From Thioalkalivibrio sulfidiphilus (GTDB lineage: Bacteria > Pseudomonadota > Gammaproteobacteria > Ectothiorhodospirales > Ectothiorhodospiraceae): DNA of 41,447 bases. Positions 35,421 through 41,447 of this stretch are shown here, piece after piece. The notes below the pieces were generated by a model. That model had not been told where the DNA came from, did not search any database, and saw only the letters and a list, made by a program, of their open reading frames with translations. The stretch is from positions 30,639-72,085 of the forward strand of contig NZ_KB898924.1 in NCBI RefSeq assembly GCF_000377945.1, read 5' to 3'. Every line of letters starts with the position of its first letter. Within the stretch, counting starts at the first letter, position 1. The translations under genes were made by a program, and so were the position numbers.

Positions 35421-36486
35421 ATTTCTCTCGCAGAGGCGCGGGGGCGCGGGGGAAAAGCGCTTTGAATAGGCCTTCCCCGTGCCTCCGTGGCCCCGTGAGA
35501 GGACCGGTTTAGGCCTCAAGTGTCTGTAAATTCAAAGGCCTGGGTCTCTCGCCAAGCCGCAAAGACGCGAAGGAAAGATATAGAACTGGGTTTCTTGGCG
35601 CCTTCGCGCCTTCGCGAGAGATCAAGCTTTTGCCTTTCCCTCGCGCCCCTGCGCCTCTGCGAGAGGATGGTTTTGACTTTGGGTTTCGGCGGGACAAAGG
35701 CTAAAGGCGATCCTCTCACGGAGCCACGGGGACACGGAGGAAACCCTTTGCAAATAAGCCTTCCCCGTGTCTCCGTGCCCCCGTGAGAGGACCGGTTTCG
35801 GCCCAAGATGACGGCAAAACCCAAGGCCTGGGTCTCTCGCCAAGCCGCGAAGCCGCAAAGGAAAGACATTCGAAATGGGGTTTCTTGGCGTCTTCGCGCC
35901 TTCGCGAGAGATCAAGATTTTGCCTTTCCTCCGCGCCCCTGCGCCTCTGCGAGAGGATGGTTTTGACTTTGGGTTTCGGCTGGTCAAAGGCGAAAGGCGA
36001 TCCTCTCGCGGAGGCGCTGGGACGCGGAGAAAAGCTGTTTGAATAGATCCTCCCCGTGCCTCCGTGGCCCCGTGAGAGGACTGGTTTAGGCCCTGGTGAC
36101 GGAAAAACCAAAGACCCGGATCTCTCGCCAAGCCGCGAAGCCGCAAAGGAAAGACATTCGAAATGGGGTTTCTTGGCGTCTTCGCGCCTTCGCGAGAGAT
36201 CAAGATTTTGACTTTCCTCCGCGCCCCCGCGCCTCTGCGAGAGGATGGTTTTGACTTTGGGTTTCGGGGGAAGACGAAAGGCGATCCTCTCACGGGGCCA
36301 CTGAGGCACGGGGAAGGCATATTTGAACAGGATTTCCTCCGTGCCCCCGTGGCTCCGTGAGAGGACAGGTGTTGACCTCAGGCGACGGTAAAACCAAATG
36401 CCTGGATTTCTCGCCAAGCCGCAAAGACGCAAAGGAAAAACATTCAAAATGGGTTTCTTGGCGGCTTCGCGGCTTGGCGAGAGATC
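35421..36486. repeat. Tandem 288-bp macro-repeats built of 8-bp-period hairpins (copies 1-4)
   Basis: Three recurring blocks alternate. Block A is a hairpin of CTCTCGCGGAGG... facing ...CCGTGAGAGG; block B is a hairpin from TCTCTCGCCAAGCCGC to CGCGAGAGAT; block C is a single arm GCGCCTCTGCGAGAGG plus TGGTTTTGACTTTGGG. Block B starts at 35545, 35833, 36121 and 36407, a spacing of 288, 288 and 286 bp. Inside the arms 8-mers can be read (CGCGGAGG, CGCTGGGA; GTGCCTCC, GTGGCCCC; GCCAAGCC, GCAAAGAC). No open frame here has family resemblance; 35314-36538 is otherwise empty. Confidence 0.85.
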
Positions 36487-36538
36487 GGTTTTTGCCCTGT
36501 CCAGTGTCTCGGTGCCCCCGCGAGAGAAGCGTCCAGGG

Positions 36539-36832
36539 TCACAGTGCCACCCCGGTCTCGCGGGCGATCCGGACGATCGGACGGTTGTCGCCCGGCGTCT
36601 CCACCACCACATCCACCTTGCGCTCGCCCAGGCGCAATTCAAGCAGGGTCAGCATACGCAGTTTGCGGCGCAGCAGATCATCTGCGCGAGCAGGGTGCAC
36701 CAGCAGGTCGATATCTCCGCCCCGCTTGTGATCGTCTACCCGGGATCCGAACAGGGTCACGGTCGACCCCTCCCCGAAGGCCTCCTCGGCGCTTTTGCGG
36801 ATGATGTCGATCTGTTCTGTGGTCAGGCGCAT
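36539..36832 (-). CDS. MNT-type nucleotidyltransferase domain protein
   Basis: 97 residues. The motif TLFGSRVDDHKRGGDIDLLVH (about 25-45; quoted key residues G-S and D-x-D) is the hallmark of minimal nucleotidyltransferases, with the C-terminal KVDVVVET supplying the third acidic residue. Such proteins usually pair with a HEPN protein as a toxin-antitoxin system in which MNT is the antitoxin, AMPylating the partner. No HEPN gene is beside it. The gene sits alone between copy 4 and copy 5 of the 288-bp repeats. Start ATG 36832; no clear Shine-Dalgarno. Confidence 0.8.
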   Translation of the reverse strand: MRLTTEQIDIIRKSAEEAFGEGSTVTLFGSRVDDHKRGGDIDLLVHPARADDLLRRKLRMLTLLELRLGERKVDVVVETPGDNRPIVRIARETGVAL

Positions 36833-36840
36833 GGGGCCAT

Positions 36841-37125
36841 TATAGACGGTGAAAGGCATTTCTCTCGCGCGAGCGATCAAGCTTTTGCCTTTCCTCCGCG
36901 CCCCCGCGCCTCTGCGAGAGGATGGTTTTGACTTTGGCTTTCGGCTGGTCAAAGGCGAAAGGCGATCCTCTCGCGGAGGCGCAGGGACGCGGAGAAAAGC
37001 TGTTTGAATAGATCCTCCCCGTGCCTCCGTGCCCCCGTGAGAGGACCGGTTTCGGCCCAAGATGACGGCAAAACCCAAGGCCTGGGTCTCTCGCCAAGCC
37101 GCGAAGCCGCAAAGGAAAGACATTC
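36841..37125. repeat. 288-bp macro-repeat, copy 5
   Basis: Repeats the C, A and B blocks in the same order (GCGCCTCTGCGAGAGG near 36905-36920, CTCTCGCGGAGG near 36968, TCTCTCGCC at 37087). Block B here has only its left half and stops at the GACATT before the toxin remnant. It is separated from copy 4 by about 390 bp containing the MNT gene. Confidence 0.8.
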
Positions 37126-37176
37126 CAGTTGCTGGCCGACTTCTGGTCCGATGTGGACCAGTGGAGACGACCATGA
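37126..37176 (+). pseudogene. C-terminal remnant of a toxin-like gene
   Basis: A frame reading QLLADFWSDVDQWRRP and TGA is followed by an ATGA overlap with the next gene, the standard junction of a toxin-antitoxin pair in which the toxin comes first. Upstream the frame runs into the macro-repeat, so the 5' part of the gene appears to have been lost to repeat insertion or recombination. DUF6516/TumE-type toxins pair with antitoxins like the following gene, but 16 residues are too few for a family assignment. Confidence 0.45.
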
Positions 37177-37517
37177 GCACCGTCACCCTGTCCGTTGCCA
37201 AGCGTGAAGACGTCACCCGCCGTGCCCTGGCCGCCTTCGAGGGCAAAAAGCAGGGGGACCGCATCACCTTCACCTCGGTCGAACTTCTCTGGCAGACCCT
37301 GACCGGCAAACGCTGGGCCTTGCTCAAGGCCATGACTGGCCAAGGCGCCATGAGCATCCGCGAGGCCGCCCGGCGCGTGGCCCGCGACGTGAAGAGCGTG
37401 CATCGGGATGTTCACGTGCTGCTGGATGCGGGCATCCTGGATCGTACCGAGGACGGCAAGATCATCTTTCCTTACGATGCCGTGCACGTGGATTTCACTC
37501 TGACAGCCGCTGCCTGA
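37173..37517 (+). CDS. HVO_A0114-like winged-helix DNA-binding protein (probable orphan antitoxin)
   Basis: 114 residues from ATG 37173. The central region LLKAMTGQGAMSIREAARRVARDVKSVHRDVHVLLDAGILDRTEDGKIIFPYDAVHVDF (about 50-108) is a winged helix of the HVO_A0114 type, found as an antitoxin in small bicistronic systems. The start overlaps the toxin remnant's stop in ATGA, so it was the second gene of a pair whose toxin is now broken. An earlier in-frame ATG at 37062 lies in the repeat and is rejected. Confidence 0.75.
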   Translation: MSTVTLSVAKREDVTRRALAAFEGKKQGDRITFTSVELLWQTLTGKRWALLKAMTGQGAMSIREAARRVARDVKSVHRDVHVLLDAGILDRTEDGKIIFPYDAVHVDFTLTAAA

Positions 37518-37582
37518 TTGGCTCTCAGTGGCAGAGGTTACAGAGTTAGCACTTGCCACGAAGGGCACGAAGAGAGCAATTT

Positions 37583-37683
37583 TCTCTCGCCAAGTCCGCC
37601 AAGCGCGCCAAGAACCTCCAAGGGATCTCCTTTCATAAGGCATTAAGGTTTTCCTTTGCGTGCTTAGCGGCTTCGCGAGAGAT
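37583..37683. repeat. Solitary inverted repeat of the CCAAG/CTTCGCG type
   Basis: TCTCTCGCCAAG, GCGCGCCAAG at the left face CTTAGCGG, CTTCGCGAGAGAT at the right. Related to block B at 35545 but diverged. Just upstream CACGAAGGG CACGAAGAG (37556-37574) is a 9-bp-period pair. The gap 37518-37817 has no gene. Confidence 0.65.
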
Positions 37684-37817
37684 ATCCTGCCCCGTTCGGA
37701 TGGACAGAATCGGGAAACTTGCTGAATAATGGCACAGGCCAAGCACGTGCTCCTGTACCGGTGTTTCGGAGCGATAAGCGAGTCCGGCATCCGTGATCAA
37801 GTTTCGAGGTCCTTGCG

Positions 37818-38024
37818 ATGATTGAATTGAAAGATATCCATCCTCAGTTCATCACGGACGAGAATGGCCGCAAAACTTCCGTCGTACTCCCCATAGACGC
37901 ATTCGAAGCCCTGATCGAGGACATCGAGGACTTGGCCGTGGTTGCGGAAAGGCGGGATGAGCCGACGGTGTCTCATGAAGAGATGGTTGCAGAGCTGAAA
38001 AGGGATGGCCTCATACAGGATTGA
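37818..38024 (+). CDS. Small Phd/YefM-like antitoxin
   Basis: 68 residues, acidic. VVLPIDAFEALIEDIEDLAVVAER (about 22-45) is a typical helix of prevent-host-death/YefM-type antitoxins, which bind DNA at the N-terminus and cover the toxin with the C-terminus. The ATG has GAGG about eight bases upstream. It overlaps the RelE/ParE-like gene by 20 bp, as expected for a type II toxin-antitoxin operon. Confidence 0.8.
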   Translation: MIELKDIHPQFITDENGRKTSVVLPIDAFEALIEDIEDLAVVAERRDEPTVSHEEMVAELKRDGLIQD

Positions 38025-38274
38025 ATGGAAGCAGTCGGCCAGGAAGGAATTGAGAAAGCTTGATCGGCCCCTTGTCTCGCGGCTACTCAAAGCTATCGAG
38101 TCCTTGGCCAAGGAACCCCGTCCGCCAGGTAGCAAGAAGCTTCTCGGGAGCGATCATACCTACCGGGTCCGGATCGGGGAGTACCGAGTCGTCTATTCGG
38201 TCCTCGACAGTATTCTGATCGTTCAGATCGTTGCCGTAGGACATCGCAGGCAGATCTATCGAAGGCTCCCGTAA
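38005..38274 (+). CDS. RelE/ParE-type toxin
   Basis: 89 residues. YRIEWKQSARKELRKLDRPLVSRLLKAIESLAKEP (about 4-38), then LLGSDHTYRVRIGEYRVVYSVLDSILIVQIVAVGHRRQIYRR: the RVRIGEYRVVY strand and the VGHRR tail are characteristic of RelE/ParE-fold mRNA interferases or gyrase inhibitors. It overlaps the antitoxin, so the pair looks intact. The genes upstream in the same island suggest horizontal acquisition. Confidence 0.88.
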   Translation: MASYRIEWKQSARKELRKLDRPLVSRLLKAIESLAKEPRPPGSKKLLGSDHTYRVRIGEYRVVYSVLDSILIVQIVAVGHRRQIYRRLP

Positions 38275-38563
38275 CGGGGAACAAGCCCATCCGCATTACC
38301 TTGGAACGTCGATTTGGGGGCAGAAATTGCGGCTTTAAGACCTCATTGCGGCCGATTTTCCGGCTCTTTATCAAGCGAATCAGTCGGTTGCCGTGGTCCG
38401 ACCCGGTCATCCGGAGCACAAGGCCTTGGCCGAGGCACAAGCGCGTATAGAACGCTTGTTGCCCTGAAGTGATAACACGCCGTTGGTTCGGCTCGTCCAC
38501 TGGCTGAGAGCGAACGATGGTCATCAGGCCCCGATGAGCGGCGCTCTTCCCCGAAATCATCCC
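38275..38563. other. Gap before the first flagellin promoter, no gene recognised
   Basis: About 290 bases after the RelE/ParE-like toxin without a supported gene, repeat array or RNA. A small frame on the minus strand spans it but has no family resemblance. Confidence 0.5.
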
Positions 38564-38590
38564 TAAAGATTTCCCCCAAGCGGCCGATCA
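38564..38590 (+). promoter_or_regulatory. Sigma-28 (FliA) promoter of the first flagellin gene
   Basis: TAAA (38564-38567), a 15-bp spacer, then GCCGATCA (38583-38590), a near-perfect FliA promoter (TAAA-N15-GCCGATAA). It lies 93 bp before the start codon. Confidence 0.9.
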
Positions 38591-38683
38591 ATGCCCTGTA
38601 AGCGGCAAAGTCTTGCCGCCAAGGGGCCCGCCAGTGTGGCCGGCGGGCTGGACCAAGGCTCTGGATAGACGCGGGAAACCACG

Positions 38684-39928
38684 ATGGCCCAGATCATCAA
38701 CACCAACGTGTTGTCGCTCAATGCCCAGCGCAACCTGACCAACTCCCAGAGCGCCCTGCAGGCCTCCCTGCAGCGGCTGTCCTCGGGTCTTCGTATCAAT
38801 AGTGCCAAGGACGATGCCGCCGGTCTGGCCATCTCCGAGCGCTTCACCACCCAGATCCGCGGTACCAACCAGGCGATCCGCAATGCCAACGACGGCATCT
38901 CCTTCGCCCAGACGGCTGAAGGCGCCCTGTCCACCGTGGGTGATGCCCTGCAGCGTATGCGCGAGTTGGCGGTGCAGTCCGCCAACGACTCCAACAGCGC
39001 CTCCGACCGCCAGGCCCTGAACAACGAGGTGCAGCAGCTGATCGCCGAGATCGTCCGGGTGGCCAATGCGACCGAGTTCAACGGCCAGCGGGTGCTGGAT
39101 GGCAGCCTGCAGGATCTGTTCTTCCAGGTGGGTGCCAACCAGGGGCAGACCATCGCCGTGAGCGGCGTGGATGCCCGCACCACCCAGCTGGGCGCCTCGG
39201 AAGTGGCTGGTGTAGCAGGTCTGACCCAGACCCAGATCAACGACGTGGGTATCGCCAGCATCGCTGATATCGCGATCGACTTTGATGGTACAGTTTCCAC
39301 AATCCTGGTAGACATGACCGGTGTGACCTCCCTCGAGGATGCCGTGCGCGAGATCAACAGCGCCATCCGGACGGGCGCGGCTGTTGATACGGTCATCTCC
39401 GACGCCAACCTGACCGCCTCCCTGCGGGTGGACAATGAGGGCAACACCACCATCGTGATCAACGGCAAGTTCGAGGAGAATACGGAGGACACGGCGCTGT
39501 TCACCGTCGAGGGCGGAGCGGTCGAACTGGCCGACGGTGACCCCGACGCTGACCCCGCCGTCTCCGGCACCGTGATTGAGTTGTTCGGCGATCAAGCGGT
39601 GGACTCTACGCAGGTGAATCTCACCGAGCTCAATGTTTCCACCCGCATGGATGCCTTCAAGACCATCGCCGCGGTGGACGGTGCCCTGACCCAGATCAAC
39701 GGCCTGCGCGCCGAACTGGGTTCCGTGCAGATCCGCTTCGAGAACACCATCGCCAACCTGGGGGTCTCCGCGGAGAACCTCGCGGCCGCCCGGTCCCGTA
39801 TCCGGGATGCGGACTTCGCCGCCGAGACCGCCGAGCTGACCCGCGCCCAGATCCTGCAGCAGGCCGGTATCTCGGTGCTGGCCCAGGCCAACGCGGTGCC
39901 CCAGAGCGTGCTGGCCCTGCTGCAGTAA
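38684..39928 (+). CDS. fliC: Flagellin
   Basis: 414 residues. The N-terminal D0/D1 region (about 1-165) starts MAQIINTNVLSLNAQRNL and has the flagellin signatures QRLSSGLRINSAKDDAAGLAI and RNANDGISFAQTAEGAL; the C-terminal D0/D1 (about 320-414) ends with SRIRDADFAAETAELTRAQILQQAG and NAVPQSVLALLQ. The middle (about 185-320) is a short, acidic variable part with a DADPDADPAV-type stretch, including ENTEDTALFTVEGG. It has a FliA promoter and is followed by a terminator and by a second flagellin. No chaperone FliS or cap gene is visible in this window. Confidence 0.95.
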   Translation: MAQIINTNVLSLNAQRNLTNSQSALQASLQRLSSGLRINSAKDDAAGLAISERFTTQIRGTNQAIRNANDGISFAQTAEGALSTVGDALQRMRELAVQSANDSNSASDRQALNNEVQQLIAEIVRVANATEFNGQRVLDGSLQDLFFQVGANQGQTIAVSGVDARTTQLGASEVAGVAGLTQTQINDVGIASIADIAIDFDGTVSTILVDMTGVTSLEDAVREINSAIRTGAAVDTVISDANLTASLRVDNEGNTTIVINGKFEENTEDTALFTVEGGAVELADGDPDADPAVSGTVIELFGDQAVDSTQVNLTELNVSTRMDAFKTIAAVDGALTQINGLRAELGSVQIRFENTIANLGVSAENLAAARSRIRDADFAAETAELTRAQILQQAGISVLAQANAVPQSVLALLQ

Positions 39929-39976
39929 GCGACCGGGCCTCACGCCAAACTGGATCGACAGCAGTGGCAAGGCAAT

Positions 39977-40013
39977 AGGGGCGCACCCGGACTCCGGATG
40001 CGCCCCTCATTGT
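39977..40013 (+). terminator. Rho-independent-like terminator after the first flagellin
   Basis: AGGGGCGCA (39977-39985) and TGCGCCCCT (39999-40007) form a 9-bp stem with an inner GGACTCC/CCGGA loop, followed by CATTGTTTG. The stem is strong, the T tail is short. Confidence 0.65.
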
Positions 40014-40130
40014 TTGTGGCCAACAGAAGTCGTGTCGCTCAAGTACAGGACTGATTGAGTCGCGCGATCATGATGGTCCTTGCGGCAACCCCGTGTTCTT
40101 GGGGCGGTGATCAATGGCGTAAATATGTAC

Positions 40131-40210
40131 TCTCGCGGAGGCGCAGGGGCGCGGAGAAAGGCCTATTGAATAGGCCTTCCCCGTGCCTCCGTGGCCCCGT
40201 GAGAGGACCG
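40131..40210. repeat. Solitary block-A hairpin between the two flagellins
   Basis: CTCTCGCGGAGGCG...CCTCCGTGGCCCCGTGAGAGG is the same 8-bp-period hairpin as in the 288-bp macro-repeats, including GAATAGGCCTTCCCC in its right half. It lies between the terminator of the first flagellin and the FliA promoter of the second. The rest of the 39929-40420 gap holds nothing else that I recognise. Confidence 0.75.
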
Positions 40211-40301
40211 GTTTTGCTTCTTTCCCGAGGCCGCCGGCGACGAACGGCCGGATTGCCGGTACGAACGGCACCTGAGACGCAAAATTTTTCCTAAATCCCC
40301 C

Positions 40302-40328
40302 TAAAGCTTCCCCACGAGCCGCCGATAC
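40302..40328 (+). promoter_or_regulatory. Sigma-28 (FliA) promoter of the second flagellin gene
   Basis: TAAA (40302-40305), a 15-bp spacer, GCCGATAC (40321-40328), 92 bp before the start codon. Confidence 0.9.
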
Positions 40329-40420
40329 ATGGCCTGAAAGCGGCACAGTCTCGCCGCCCGGACACCCGCCAACGAGGGCGGTGGACTGAACCAACTCTCT
40401 GATTAAGAAGGGGAACTGTC

Positions 40421-41447
40421 ATGGCCCAGATCATCAACACCAACGTGCTGTCGCTCAACGCCCAGCGCAACCTGACCAACTCCCAGAGCGCTCTGCAGAC
40501 CTCCCTGCAGCGGCTGTCCTCGGGTCTTCGCATCAACAGCGCCAAGGACGATGCCGCCGGTCTGGCCATCTCCGAGCGTTTCTCCACCCAGATCCGCGGC
40601 CTGAACCAGGCCATCCGCAACGCCAACGACGGCATCTCCTTCGCCCAGACGGCGGAGGGTGCCCTGTCCACCGTGGGCGATGCCCTGCAGCGCATGCGTG
40701 AGCTGGCGGTGCAGTCCGCCAACGACTCCAACAGCGCCTCCGACCGCCAGGCCCTGAACAACGAGGTGCAGCAGCTGATCGCCGAGATCGGCCGCGTGGC
40801 CAACGCCACCGAGTTCAACGGTGGGCGTATCCTGGACGGCAGCCAGACGGACCTGTTCTTCCAGGTGGGTGCCAATCAGGGCCAGACCATCGCCGTGAGC
40901 GGTGTGGATGCCCGCACCACCCAGCTGGGCGCCTCGGAAGCGGAAGGCACGAGCGGTCTGACCCAGGCGCAGATCAACGATGTGGGTATCACCAGCATCA
41001 CCAACATCACGATCGATGTTGATGGTACAGCTACCACAATCACGGCCAACATGACCGATGTCACCTCACTTGAGGATGCCGTGCGCGAGATCAACAGCGC
41101 CATCCGGACGGCTGCGGCTCTTGATACGGTCATCTCCGACGCCAACCTGACCGCCTCCCTGCGGGTGAACAACGAGGGTGAGACCACCATCGTGGTCAAC
41201 GGCAAGTTCGAAGAGAACACCGATGGCACGGATCTGTTTAGAGTTGTCGGTGGCCAGGTCACGCTGGTTGGCGGCACCACGGTTGATCTGTTCGGAGCAG
41301 GTGTTGATTCCGAGCAGGTCAACCTCACCGAACTCAACGTGTCCACCCGCGAGGATGCCTTCAAGACCATCGCCGCGGTGGACGGTGCCCTGACCCAGAT
41401 CAACGGCCTGCGCGCCGAACTGGGTTCCGTGCAGATCCGCTTCGAGA
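40421..41447 (+). CDS. fliC: Flagellin, second tandem copy, truncated by the window end
   Basis: 342 residues are visible before the edge; no stop is reached. The N-terminal 165 residues are nearly identical to the first flagellin, with small changes such as SLQTSLQ for QASLQ and EIGRVANATEFNGGRILDGSQTD. The variable middle differs (VVGGQVTLVGGTTVDLFGAG replacing VEGGAVELADGDPDADP), then homology resumes at VNLTELNVSTREDAFKTIAAVDGALTQINGLRAELG. AAGGGG six bases before ATG 40421 is the ribosome-binding site. Recent duplication with diverging surface-exposed part is likely. Confidence 0.95.
   Translation, partial: MAQIINTNVLSLNAQRNLTNSQSALQTSLQRLSSGLRINSAKDDAAGLAISERFSTQIRGLNQAIRNANDGISFAQTAEGALSTVGDALQRMRELAVQSANDSNSASDRQALNNEVQQLIAEIGRVANATEFNGGRILDGSQTDLFFQVGANQGQTIAVSGVDARTTQLGASEAEGTSGLTQAQINDVGITSITNITIDVDGTATTITANMTDVTSLEDAVREINSAIRTAAALDTVISDANLTASLRVNNEGETTIVVNGKFEENTDGTDLFRVVGGQVTLVGGTTVDLFGAGVDSEQVNLTELNVSTREDAFKTIAAVDGALTQINGLRAELGSVQIRFE

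Noticed and set aside
35421-36486. A CRISPR array
   Set aside because: The repeat period is 288 bp, blocks are hairpins of different orientation and there are no 30-40-bp unique spacers or cas genes.
35516-37357. Open frames of 60-310 codons with repeating SRREGAKKP-like segments in the macro-repeat region
   Set aside because: They are translations of the 8-bp-period hairpins, with no recognisable domain except the MNT gene at 36539-36832, which is kept.
31400-38274. Integrative element with defined ends
   Set aside because: No integrase, attachment repeat or tRNA was seen; only toxin-antitoxin-like genes and repeats suggest acquisition.

Overview
The window looks like chromosome of a high-GC gammaproteobacterium. 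The order yciB - yciO - site-2 protease - trpS - scpA - scpB - rluB, the ftsK-lolA-rarA block and sigma-28 flagellin promoters all fit Gammaproteobacteria. Protein flavour suggests Chromatiales/Ectothiorhodospiraceae (Thioalkalivibrio-like), but this is an impression from the translations and not a tested placement. About 40 genes are present, mostly housekeeping. There is no rRNA, tRNA, CRISPR, prophage or complete insertion sequence that I can see.

Layout. 1-887: 5' end of yciB (minus) and a large inverted repeat. 888-8193: yciO, M50 protease, DUF945 protein, trpS, scpA, scpB, moaB (minus), rluB: translation, chromosome segregation and rRNA modification. 8347-12030: an endonuclease III-like glycosylase, then a minus-strand run trxB - N-acyltransferase - aat. 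12241-17915: alanine dehydrogenase, ftsK, lolA, rarA. 18015-21044: minus-strand operon mgtE - small ACT-like protein - mgtE behind a strong promoter and a ~285-nt leader. 21337-24068: GT4 glycosyltransferase, and a divergent lipoprotein plus secreted lyase-like protein. 24211-29305: DsrE-like protein, and divergently an ABC ATPase, FtsX-type permease and AttH/CrtC lipoprotein. 29416-31378: corA and a HAD phosphatase. 31398-35313: a substrate-binding lipoprotein coupled to a GGDEF/EAL protein. 35421-38274: an accessory island of 288-bp repeats, a lone MNT nucleotidyltransferase, the remnant of a toxin-antitoxin pair and an intact RelE/ParE-type pair. 38684-end: two tandem flagellins, the second cut by the window edge.

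The most unusual content lies between the genes. Many gaps hold degenerate tandem arrays of 7-bp units, usually arranged as facing inverted arms. By eye, 13 genes on both strands have their stop codon inside or at the edge of such an array (yciO, scpA, moaB, the glycosylase, aat, ald, rarA, one mgtE, the ABC permease, attH, corA, the HAD gene and the GGDEF/EAL gene). In several cases the array is translated: it supplies the fourth iron-sulfur cysteine of the glycosylase, most of the signal-peptide core of the AttH-like lipoprotein, and C-terminal tails of the HAD and GGDEF/EAL proteins. Other gaps hold arrays with the same architecture but an 8-bp or 9-10-bp period, including a 288-bp macro-repeat present in about five copies. 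I regard this heptamer/octamer system as the best candidate for something poorly described.
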